Source: an uncultured Alphaproteobacteria bacterium (GTDB taxonomy: Bacteria; Pseudomonadota; Alphaproteobacteria; Rs-D84). Taken from it: DNA of 7,954 nucleotides. Position numbers and translations under genes: made by a program. The stretch spans positions 1 to 7,954 of the forward strand of contig CAKQSE010000017.1 of assembly GCA_934272785.1 (NCBI GenBank), in the 5' to 3' direction. A model generated the notes under the pieces. It was not told the origin of the DNA, did not search any database, and saw only the letters and a program-made list of their open reading frames with translations. Positions 1 to 4,925 of this stretch are shown here, piece after piece. Within the stretch, counting starts at the first letter, position 1, and every line of letters begins with the position of its first letter.

Positions 1-28
1 GTCCGCAATGACATGGGTAAAAAACGCG

Positions 29-155
29 CTAAGTTCCCCTCCGGTGGAGGGGTGGCACGGAGTGCCGGGGTGGTCTTGAGAGTTCGCGATGATGTGTATA
101 AAATAAAAGACCACCTCCCCGCTGCGCGGTACTCCTCCACAGGAGGAGAACTTAG
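29..155. repeat. MITE-like palindromic repeat, copy 1
   Basis: The ends are inverted copies of each other: CTAAGTTCCCCTCC at 29-42 and GGAGGAGAACTTAG at 142-155. Each half folds into small hairpins with 3-nt loops: CCCCTCC/GGAGGGG and GGCAC/GTGCC on the left, CCGC/GCGG and CTCCTCC/GGAGGAG on the right. The middle, about 88-108, is AT-rich. A second copy lies at 2465-2593 with the same arms but a different middle. No transposase or coding capacity is present. Similarity to the second copy extends left of 29 (AATGACA at 7-13, then a GTAAAAAA/CGCG stretch), so the true boundary is uncertain and no target-site duplication can be assigned. It is a non-coding dispersed element; mobility is inferred only from form. 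Confidence 0.75.
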
Positions 156-175
156 ACCGCGACGGGAACGAAATA

Positions 176-292
176 AAGTTCCCCTCTGGGAACCACCCAC
201 GGAATTTACCAATTCCGCGGGGCCCGGGTCGGGGTGCCCGCAGGGCGGGGTGTCAGTTGCCTGTGGATTGCCACGCTGCGCCCGCAATGACA
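176..292 (+). repeat. Dispersed GC-rich intergenic repeat, family 2, copy 1
   Basis: The core begins CCACCCACGGAATTTA at 193 and runs through a GGGCCCGGGTCGGGGTG segment to CGCAATGACA at about 292. The core recurs inverted at 2385-2430 and again in plus orientation at 7320-7374. The tail (ATTGCCACGC...CGCAATGACA) resembles a very common class of dispersed bacterial palindromes. It directly follows the MITE-like copy. Open frames through it are translated repeat, not genes. Positions 293-360 show nothing recognisable. Confidence 0.65.
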
Positions 293-363
293 CATTATTC
301 CTGGCATGGCATGCGAAATTGATGTATTGAAAAATAAAAATACGGTTGGGGCATAAAATGCTG

Positions 364-393
364 TTGACACATAATGGCAAAATTAGGTAATAT
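364..393 (+). promoter_or_regulatory. Sigma70-like promoter for the cysteine-rich protein
   Basis: A perfect -35 TTGACA (364-369) and a moderate -10 TAATAT (388-393) are separated by 18 nt. Transcription would start near 400, giving a leader of about 30 nt that contains ATG-TAA at 404-409, a short uORF at 410-436 and a run of seven G at 419-425. Confidence 0.6.
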
Positions 394-409
394 CTAAACA
401 GTTATGTAA

Positions 410-436
410 ATGCCAATCGGGGGGGCACAAACATGA
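410..436 (+). other. Putative 8-codon uORF overlapping the next start codon
   Basis: ATG at 410 opens a frame encoding MPIGGAQT and ending in TGA at 434-436. The stop overlaps the ATG of the cysteine-rich gene (433-435) in the classic ATGA arrangement used for translational coupling. The codons at 419-424 are formed by the G7 tract. An ATG at 404 immediately followed by TAA precedes it. There is no Shine-Dalgarno for either ATG and the predicted RNA start is only a few bases upstream, so translation would have to be near-leaderless. It may be chance. Confidence 0.25.
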
Positions 437-1863
437 AACGTTTAATGACGATACTGGTCGTATCGGCTCTGTCTGTTATTTCAATAAATTCATCAACATT
501 TGCGGCAAGTGACACGGAATGCAATTTCTGTAAGCAAAAGGCGTGGCCTGGCCTGGTCAGTGTGGCTGGGTCCATTAGCAATTGTGATTCGGGTGATTTT
601 GAGGATCAAATGGCAAGTTTTTGCGAACAGTTTTCATCAACAGAGTATTCATTGTGCATTGACTATCGCTGGTCAAAAGATGCGTCTGATTGTAATGACT
701 ATAAGAATGGTGCGTGGTCCAGTGCAGATGATTACTGTTCATACAAGGAAATGTGCGAGAGCAGTTCCACGTCGTGTCCGTCGGACTGTGTCGCAGGGGT
801 GACATATTCGGATACCAGCAGCAGTGGTTCTTATGATTCTGTCAGGATAACCAGAACATTTTGCGGTGCGTCCACAGGGTATAAATGCAGCACCGAAACA
901 GAAACGGTTGAAATTACAAATAACGCCCAATTCCAAGATGGTAATGAATGCGCGGCCGGGACATGTCGCGACTGGGATTGTAAATTTACCGCAGCGGCGG
1001 GTGGAACAACATGCGCAACCCAGGGGGCGGGTGGCCCAGTTCCATTTTGCACATGCGTTATGGAAACCACGCAAAGTGGCGTAACCACGTTAAAGACGTG
1101 GGCGGTGCGCCTGTGGTGCAATTCAACAACATCGGATGATTATAACTGTAACCAGGGCGAGAGCGACGATTCTGGCAAGTATTTGTATTGTGACCAGTCG
1201 TATGGCGGCACTAGCACATCAACTGGGATTTGCCGTTACAAAAAGACATGCAGTTCAACGTGCGAGAACAGCTGGACCGCAATGTCAAATGGATGGTATA
1301 AATACAGACTGACGTCGTCATGCGATTACAAGACGGGTTCGTGCGTAGATGGCACAACATATCAGTATTCATGTAATCACGACAACAAATACTATGAAAA
1401 CGGCAAAACGCTGACGTGTTCGTCACCAACCAGCGGCTATCGTAATTGCACTGGGTGCAGCAAGTGTAGTGATGGCTCCACGGACTTTGGTAACGTAAGC
1501 GGTAACAATGCGTATAAGCAGCAGTATAAATATGTGTTTTCACAGATATCGGGTTCGTCGAATTACCAGTGTCAAAAGGTTTATCAGAATGTATACCAAT
1601 GCAATACCGGATATTACGGTAATCCGGGTTCCAGTATGAGTGGTTGCAACGCGTGCCCGACATTGGCGCAATCGAATCTGACGGTGGTCAAGGATGAAAA
1701 CGGCGTTGTTCGTGTATCGTCGCCTGCGGGGACAACGGCGGTTACCGGTTGTGTCGCATACAGTGGCGATAATGATTCACGTGGGTATTTGTCGGATGGT
1801 GCCGGAACGTTTTATTGGCGAACCGACCCAGACTCCGGTGACGGACAGTGTAATTATCAGTAA
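433..1863 (+). CDS. Secreted cysteine-rich protein of unknown function
   Basis: The 476-residue product has a clear Sec signal peptide (MKR, hydrophobic core about 5-18, cleavage likely after A24 or A25). The mature part holds 37 cysteines spread over its length, many in CxxC or CxC spacings, and is rich in Ser, Thr, Tyr, Asn and Gly. This is typical of a disulfide-stabilised extracellular or surface protein. Near the C terminus a segment with the pattern C-x2-GYYG-...-GC-x2-CP (about residues 391-407) resembles small EGF-like or growth-factor-receptor-like modules seen in exported proteins of gut bacteria. No catalytic motif, lipobox or later membrane segment is visible. The ATG at 433 is chosen because the signal peptide starts there; the ribosome site would be the G-rich run at 419-425. 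The gene is monocistronic, with a promoter at 364-393 and a terminator right after the stop. Adhesion or a surface coat is possible but unproven. Confidence 0.85.
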   Translation: MKRLMTILVVSALSVISINSSTFAASDTECNFCKQKAWPGLVSVAGSISNCDSGDFEDQMASFCEQFSSTEYSLCIDYRWSKDASDCNDYKNGAWSSADDYCSYKEMCESSSTSCPSDCVAGVTYSDTSSSGSYDSVRITRTFCGASTGYKCSTETETVEITNNAQFQDGNECAAGTCRDWDCKFTAAAGGTTCATQGAGGPVPFCTCVMETTQSGVTTLKTWAVRLWCNSTTSDDYNCNQGESDDSGKYLYCDQSYGGTSTSTGICRYKKTCSSTCENSWTAMSNGWYKYRLTSSCDYKTGSCVDGTTYQYSCNHDNKYYENGKTLTCSSPTSGYRNCTGCSKCSDGSTDFGNVSGNNAYKQQYKYVFSQISGSSNYQCQKVYQNVYQCNTGYYGNPGSSMSGCNACPTLAQSNLTVVKDENGVVRVSSPAGTTAVTGCVAYSGDNDSRGYLSDGAGTFYWRTDPDSGDGQCNYQ

Positions 1864-1890
1864 AAAACGCGCCTATGGCGCGTTTTTTTT
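1862..1890 (+). terminator. Intrinsic terminator of the cysteine-rich gene
   Basis: A 12-bp stem (AAAAAACGCGCC paired with GGCGCGTTTTTT, loop TAT) is followed by a run of T to 1890. It begins inside the stop codon, so termination is tight. The A-rich 5' arm means it may also work on the opposite strand. Confidence 0.9.
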
Positions 1891-1893
1891 CAT

Positions 1894-1925
1894 AGAGAGC
1901 AGAGTGTAGAGAGCAGAGAGCAATG
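1894..1925. repeat. Left arm of inverted repeat bracketing a repeat-filled gap
   Basis: AGAGAGCAGAGAGCAATG at 1908-1925 is the exact reverse complement of 2634-2651. The flanking 14 bases (1894-1907) are an imperfect continuation of the same AGAGAGCAGAG unit. The arm sits just downstream of the terminator of the cysteine-rich gene. Confidence 0.7.
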
Positions 1926-1930
1926 GTTGG

Positions 1931-1947
1931 GTCCGCCGATGGCGGAC
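1931..1947. repeat. Short perfect hairpin
   Basis: GTCCGCC (1931-1937) and GGCGGAC (1941-1947) form a 7-bp stem with a 3-nt GAT loop, followed by GCTCTTTATT. The weak T content makes it a poor terminator. It may be a backup terminator or one more palindromic repeat. Confidence 0.45.
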
Positions 1948-1957
1948 GCTCTTTATT

Positions 1958-1980
1958 GTCATTCCTGCGCAGGCAGGAAT
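1958..1980 (+). repeat. Covarying hairpin repeat, copy A
   Basis: GTC is followed by a hairpin of ATTCCTGC (1961-1968), loop GCAG, GCAGGAAT (1973-1980). It is one of three copies in this gap with an 8-bp stem and 4-nt loop. Family form is GTCAYNCCNGC, GYAG, GCNGGNRT. Confidence 0.7.
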
Positions 1981-2077
1981 AGGGACTCTGCAGTGCGAGC
2001 GAACGCTAGCCATGCTCGAACAATTGCGGATTTTATTATCGGGGACTAATCACCACATTATAACCAACCAAGGGGAT

Positions 2078-2107
2078 ACAATGGATACCGGCCTGCGCCG
2101 GTATGAC
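2078..2107 (-). repeat. Covarying hairpin repeat, copy B
   Basis: Read on the minus strand it is GTC, stem ATACCGGC, loop GCAG, stem GCCGGTAT, then CCATTG. On the plus strand the stem arms are 2085-2092 and 2097-2104. The stem sequence differs from copy A but pairing is kept, and the loop is identical. Confidence 0.7.
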
Positions 2108-2221
2108 GGGTGGGGATGTGGTCGGAGCCATATTTTATGAACATAGTTCACATTTATGTTGCGGACTGCGTCCTTGCCGCATTCTGCGCTTCGCTTGGAT
2201 TGGTTTCACCGCACCTGCGGT

Positions 2222-2250
2222 GTCATTCTGGGACCCGGAGCAGGAATGAC
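2222..2250. repeat. Palindromic repeat with GTCATTC / GAATGAC ends
   Basis: GTCATTC at 2222-2228 is inverted as GAATGAC at 2244-2250 around a GGGACCCGGAGC centre. The right half (GCAGGAATGAC) matches the arm of hairpin copy A in reverse, so it is probably a rearranged relative of that family. Confidence 0.5.
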
Positions 2251-2312
2251 AAGTTTTTAAGTTTTTTTCTACGAACATAATTCATTTTTCTGCGGAATAT
2301 TATTTTTAAGTC

Positions 2313-2342
2313 GTCACCCCGGCGTAGGCCGGGGTCCATTGC
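2313..2342 (+). repeat. Covarying hairpin repeat, copy C
   Basis: GTC, stem ACCCCGGC (2316-2323), loop GTAG, stem GCCGGGGT (2328-2335), then CCATTG. It shares the trailing TCCATTG with copy B, while its stem carries different, compensated bases. Confidence 0.7.
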
Positions 2343-2384
2343 CCCGCAGGGACCGATACATACCACTGCACCGTCCACTGCATG

Positions 2385-2448
2385 GACACCCCGACCCGGG
2401 CCCCGCGGAATTGATGAATTCCGTGGGTGGACAAAGGCAGGAATGACA
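2385..2448 (-). repeat. Dispersed GC-rich repeat, family 2, inverted copy
   Basis: The reverse complement of 2385-2430 matches 193-238 almost base for base, including the ACCCACGGAATT and GGGCCCGGGTCGGGGTG segments. It is joined at 2437-2448 to a GTCATTCCTGCC half-site (read on the minus strand), the left arm of the hairpin family. So two repeat families are fused here. Confidence 0.65.
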
Positions 2449-2464
2449 AAAGTAAAAAAACGCG

Positions 2465-2593
2465 CTGAGTTCCCCTCCGGTGGAGGGGTGGCACGAAGTG
2501 CCGGGGTGGTCTTGAGAGTTCGCAAGGTTGAACAAATGTAAAAAAAGACCACCTCCCCGCTGCGCGGGACTCCTCCACAGGAGGAGAACTTAG
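2465..2593. repeat. MITE-like palindromic repeat, copy 2
   Basis: The arms are nearly identical to copy 1: CTGAGTTCCCCTCC at 2465-2478 and GGAGGAGAACTTAG at 2580-2593, with the same hairpin chain. The centre, about 2524-2546, is unrelated to that of copy 1. The left flank (AATGACA, GTAAAAAAA, CGCG) is also shared with copy 1, so the repeated unit is larger than the palindrome. Confidence 0.75.
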
Positions 2594-2604
2594 ACTGTGA
2601 CGGT

Positions 2605-2633
2605 AAAAAGACAAGCACGCCGACGGCGTGCTT
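2605..2633 (-). terminator. Probable terminator of the lptC-lptB operon
   Basis: A perfect 9-bp stem (AAGCACGCC 2613-2621 and GGCGTGCTT 2625-2633, 3-nt loop) is followed on the minus strand by GTCTTTTTA. It lies about 107 nt past the lptB stop, with a degenerate repeat in between, and is the first good terminator for the operon. Confidence 0.65.
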
Positions 2634-2667
2634 CATTGCTCTCTGCTCTCTGCGCATTGCTCTCTGA
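2634..2667. repeat. Right arm of inverted repeat bracketing the gap
   Basis: 2634-2651 is the exact reverse complement of 1908-1925. A second CATTGCTCTCTG unit at 2655-2666 repeats the start of the arm in direct orientation. It abuts the minus-strand terminator hairpin. Confidence 0.7.
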
Positions 2668-2675
2668 GAAAACGA

Positions 2676-2721
2676 CACCCTGGTGCTGTGCACCACCCCG
2701 GCTCCCCAGAGAGGAACTTAG
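2676..2721 (-). repeat. Degenerate MITE-like fragment
   Basis: Read on the minus strand it starts CTAAGTTCC, passes a CTCTGGGGAG segment and reaches CCGGGGTGGTG, resembling the left half of the elements at 29 and 2465 with internal loss. It ends 18 nt from the lptB stop codon. Confidence 0.4.
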
Positions 2722-2739
2722 CCTGCAACAGGACTTAGT

Positions 2740-3468
2740 CTACATTGTAAAATCTTCGCCCAGATAGACTTTCTTGACCATTTCGTCCCGAATAATCTCG
2801 TCGGTGGTGCCGTGCTTTAATATCATGCCATCGTGCAGAACGTAACTGTGATCGGTAATGCCCAATGTTTCGCGCACGTTGTGGTCGGTGATAATTACGC
2901 CCAGACCGCGATTCTTTAACTGGGACACCAGACTGCGGATTTCGTTCACGGCGATTGGGTCAATGCCGGCAAACGGTTCGTCCAGCAATATAAACTTTGG
3001 GTCATTTGCCAACGCACGCGCAATTTCAACACGGCGGCGTTCGCCACCCGACAGGGCGGTTGCCGGGCTGTGTCGCAGGGACGAAATCGAAAATTCATCC
3101 AACAGCGCGTCCAGCTTCATCTTGCGCTTTTTGCGACTGGGCTCTACGACCTCTAGTATTGCCATAATGTTTTGTTCCACCGTCAGACCGCGGAAAACAC
3201 TGTTTTCCTGGGGCAGGTATCCGATGTGCAGGCGCGCCCGCTGGTAAAACGGCAGGTGGGTTATATCCTGGGAATTCAGAAAAATCTGGCCACCGGTGGC
3301 CGCCAACTGGCCCGTGATGCAATAAAATGCCGTTGTCTTGCCCGCGCCGTTTGGTCCCAACAGGCCGACCGATTCGCCCTGGCGTGCGACCATGGAAATG
3401 TCGCGGATGACCATGCGTTTGCCATATGATTTGGACAAGTGTTCGATGCGTAATACGGATTGCTTCAT
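2740..3468 (-). CDS. lptB: LptB, ATPase of the LPS export ABC transporter
   Basis: LptB hydrolyses ATP at the cytoplasmic face of the inner membrane to power LptFG, which extracts lipopolysaccharide and passes it via LptC and LptA to the outer membrane. The 242-residue protein has all ABC motifs in order: Walker A GPNGAGKTT at 38-46, Q-loop Q87 in YLPQE, signature LSGGE at 139-143, Walker B FILLDEP at 159-165 with catalytic E164, and the switch histidine H196 in TDH. The C-terminal YLGEDF is typical of LptB, and the length is close to the 241 residues of E. coli LptB. The ATG overlaps the stop of the upstream lptC-like gene as ATGA, so the two are translationally coupled; a GGTGG stretch inside the upstream gene can serve as ribosome site. 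No partner permease gene (lptF, lptG) is in the window. Confidence 0.95.
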   Translation of the reverse strand: MKQSVLRIEHLSKSYGKRMVIRDISMVARQGESVGLLGPNGAGKTTAFYCITGQLAATGGQIFLNSQDITHLPFYQRARLHIGYLPQENSVFRGLTVEQNIMAILEVVEPSRKKRKMKLDALLDEFSISSLRHSPATALSGGERRRVEIARALANDPKFILLDEPFAGIDPIAVNEIRSLVSQLKNRGLGVIITDHNVRETLGITDHSYVLHDGMILKHGTTDEIIRDEMVKKVYLGEDFTM

Positions 3469-3980
3469 AATCTTACCACCAATTCGTCAGTTAGTATTTT
3501 ATCGCCATTGCTGGAATCAATGCGGACGTTCCCGCTGAGTGTCACTGTGCGTTCGCGACGGTCATACCGACCACGATTTGCACGAATATTGTCGGTTATG
3601 CGTTCGCCACTGGTGCGGCGGACAACCGTCCCGGATACAGATTCCAGAAATATAATATCAGGCTTGCCATATTCCTGGCGACCGGATGCGGCGCGCAACT
3701 TGAACGGTTCGCCGTTTGTGTCGGTGCCGGCAAATGATGCGCCGGACATCTTGAATTGATTACTGACAATGTCGGTCATGTTCACCGCGGTGATTGGCGT
3801 CCACAATAATTGCTTGGTGAACAGCGAGCCCGCGACCAACGCCGCCACCATTACCAGACCCCATCCGGTAAAGAAAAACTGCCACAGGCGTTTTAACCGT
3901 CTGTGTTTAGTAAATATAATAAAATTGCGTTTGTCGCCTTGCACGTGACCCAGTTTAGCGCGCCAGATGACAAAAAGCAA
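3465..3980 (-). CDS. lptC: LptC-like LPS transport protein, short
   Basis: LptC is a bitopic inner-membrane protein whose periplasmic beta-jellyroll takes lipopolysaccharide from LptFG and hands it to LptA. This product has a basic N terminus, one membrane segment (about residues 33-54), and a periplasmic part with alternating polar and apolar strands ending in a GNVRIDSSNGDKILTDEL segment like the OstA/LptC fold. Its place directly before lptB, overlapping by ATGA, supports the call. At 171 residues it is shorter than E. coli LptC (191): by eye the match ends about 50 residues before the E. coli C terminus. The start is uncertain. The longest frame begins with TTG at 3980 and lacks a Shine-Dalgarno; a GTG at 3942-3944 would give 159 residues and keep the membrane segment. 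lptA, usually between lptC and lptB, is absent. Confidence 0.75.
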   Translation of the reverse strand: MLFVIWRAKLGHVQGDKRNFIIFTKHRRLKRLWQFFFTGWGLVMVAALVAGSLFTKQLLWTPITAVNMTDIVSNQFKMSGASFAGTDTNGEPFKLRAASGRQEYGKPDIIFLESVSGTVVRRTSGERITDNIRANRGRYDRRERTVTLSGNVRIDSSNGDKILTDELVVRL

Positions 3981-4011
3981 TTTTTATATTTATTCAATTG
4001 TTTTTTTGTGT

Positions 4012-4017
4012 TATAAT
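4012..4017 (+). promoter_or_regulatory. -10 element for the 269-residue secreted protein gene
   Basis: TATAAT at 4012-4017 lies 14 nt before the ATG at 4032. The -35 region is weak (TTTATT at 3989-3994, spacer 17). Transcription would start near 4024, leaving a leader of about 8 nt that is mostly AGAGAG, so the message is nearly leaderless. The same 51-nt gap must also hold the lptC promoter on the minus strand (possible TATAAC at 4010-4015 or TATAAA at 3983-3988). Confidence 0.5.
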
Positions 4018-4031
4018 GTTCGCCAAGAGAG

Positions 4032-4841
4032 ATGATAAAAAAATTACTGACTTTTTTGTGTATGGCGTTGGTCGCAGTCGTGTCTGATGCGACAGCGGCG
4101 GTTACAGTGAAAAAGGCCGCGCCTGTTGCGACCCAGACGTCCACTGCGCCCGCGGATACCGCCAGTTTGGTTGGCACGGTGTTGGGGCTGGTCAGCAGTG
4201 TGCAGCAATTAAATGCCCAGCAAAAGGCGTTGACGGCAGAGTGCCTCCCGTCGTCCAAGGAAATTACGTTCGTAAATAACATGATGAAAGAGTGGGCCAA
4301 GGTCGGCGAAATGACCGCGGACGAGGCCCAGACCCGTCTGAACCGGCGTCGCTGCACGACCGCACGTGGTGGCTATGCCCAGGCGGTGCGTATCGCGGCG
4401 GGAACCGATGCGACGGAAATTTGCTATGATTATTTTTCAGGCGACGGCAATGATGGGATGGTCTGGGCAAACTTTCCAATGGCCAGCACCGCCACATACT
4501 GCACAGATGGATCGTTGGATTGTAAAAACAAGGCAACTGTTTCGGATATATATGAAATATTCAACCTGATTGATTTTGCCGAGGCCGACTATACCGATGG
4601 TGATAATCGGACGATGGCGGCAAATCTGATGTCAAAAATTGAAAATTGCAGTTATGCGAAACTGAGCGCGAAAAAACGTGCGATGTGGGGTGAGTTCTTG
4701 ACCAGCACGGTCAGCAACATGGGACAGAGCACGAACACTGGCGCAATTATGGATTCTGTGGGCAAGATGACCAGCAGTGGCGGTGGCTTGGGCGGATTGG
4801 GCTCGCTGGGGTCAATTGTGCAACAAATTACAAATAAATAG
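4032..4841 (+). CDS. Exported protein of unknown function, six mature cysteines
   Basis: I do not recognise this 269-residue protein. It has a Sec signal peptide (MIKK, hydrophobic 5-17, cleavage likely after ATA at 20-22). The mature part starts with an Ala/Thr/Pro-rich linker (about 24-45), continues with a helix rich in Gln and Leu (about 46-68), then a central region with six cysteines (C71 and five later), an even number consistent with three disulfides. It ends in a glycine-rich stretch (SSGGGLGGLGSLGS) before a short polar tail. There is no lipobox and no second membrane segment. Export to the periplasm or surface is the only function the sequence supports. It is divergent from lptC, with a TATAAT close upstream and its own terminator, so it is monocistronic. 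The ATG directly follows AGAGAG, which is too close for an ideal ribosome site. Confidence 0.8.
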   Translation: MIKKLLTFLCMALVAVVSDATAAVTVKKAAPVATQTSTAPADTASLVGTVLGLVSSVQQLNAQQKALTAECLPSSKEITFVNNMMKEWAKVGEMTADEAQTRLNRRRCTTARGGYAQAVRIAAGTDATEICYDYFSGDGNDGMVWANFPMASTATYCTDGSLDCKNKATVSDIYEIFNLIDFAEADYTDGDNRTMAANLMSKIENCSYAKLSAKKRAMWGEFLTSTVSNMGQSTNTGAIMDSVGKMTSSGGGLGGLGSLGSIVQQITNK

Positions 4842-4865
4842 TGCGATTGCGGGTCGCACTTTTTT
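4840..4865 (+). terminator. Intrinsic terminator overlapping the stop codon
   Basis: AGTGCGA (4840-4846) pairs with TCGCACT (4854-4860) around a 7-nt loop, followed by TTTTTT to 4865. The 5' arm starts within the TAG stop of the 269-residue gene. Confidence 0.85.
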
Positions 4866-4867
4866 GC

Positions 4868-4896
4868 TTTACTCATATGGCAAAAAATCGTATAAT
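4868..4896 (+). promoter_or_regulatory. Promoter of the OmpA-like lipoprotein gene
   Basis: -35 TTTACT (4868-4873) and a perfect -10 TATAAT (4891-4896) are spaced 17 nt. RNA would start near 4903, and the Shine-Dalgarno AAGGGA (4914-4919) lies 6 nt before the ATG at 4926. The promoter starts 2 nt after the T run of the preceding terminator. Confidence 0.75.
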
Positions 4897-4925
4897 ACAG
4901 GGGATTATAAGAGAAGGGATTTCTG

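Noticed and set aside
13..330. 105-codon plus-strand frame
   Set aside because: It runs straight through the MITE-like and family-2 repeats; the peptide is translated repeat with no ribosome site.
1211..1663. 150-codon minus-strand frame rich in His, Cys and Tyr
   Set aside because: Antisense shadow of the cysteine-rich gene, whose Cys, Tyr and Asn codons prevent stops on the other strand.
2223..2696. 157-codon minus-strand frame with MDPGLRRGDD
   Set aside because: The peptide is the well-known translation of palindromic intergenic repeats, and it spans several independent repeat units.
1891..2740. CRISPR array or structured RNA gene
   Set aside because: The repeats are not regularly spaced, differ in sequence and orientation, and there are no spacers or cas genes; no tRNA-like or riboswitch-like fold stands out.
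3893..4357. 154-codon minus-strand frame upstream of lptC
   Set aside because: It is antisense to the well-supported 269-residue gene and overlaps lptC; the composition is not protein-like.
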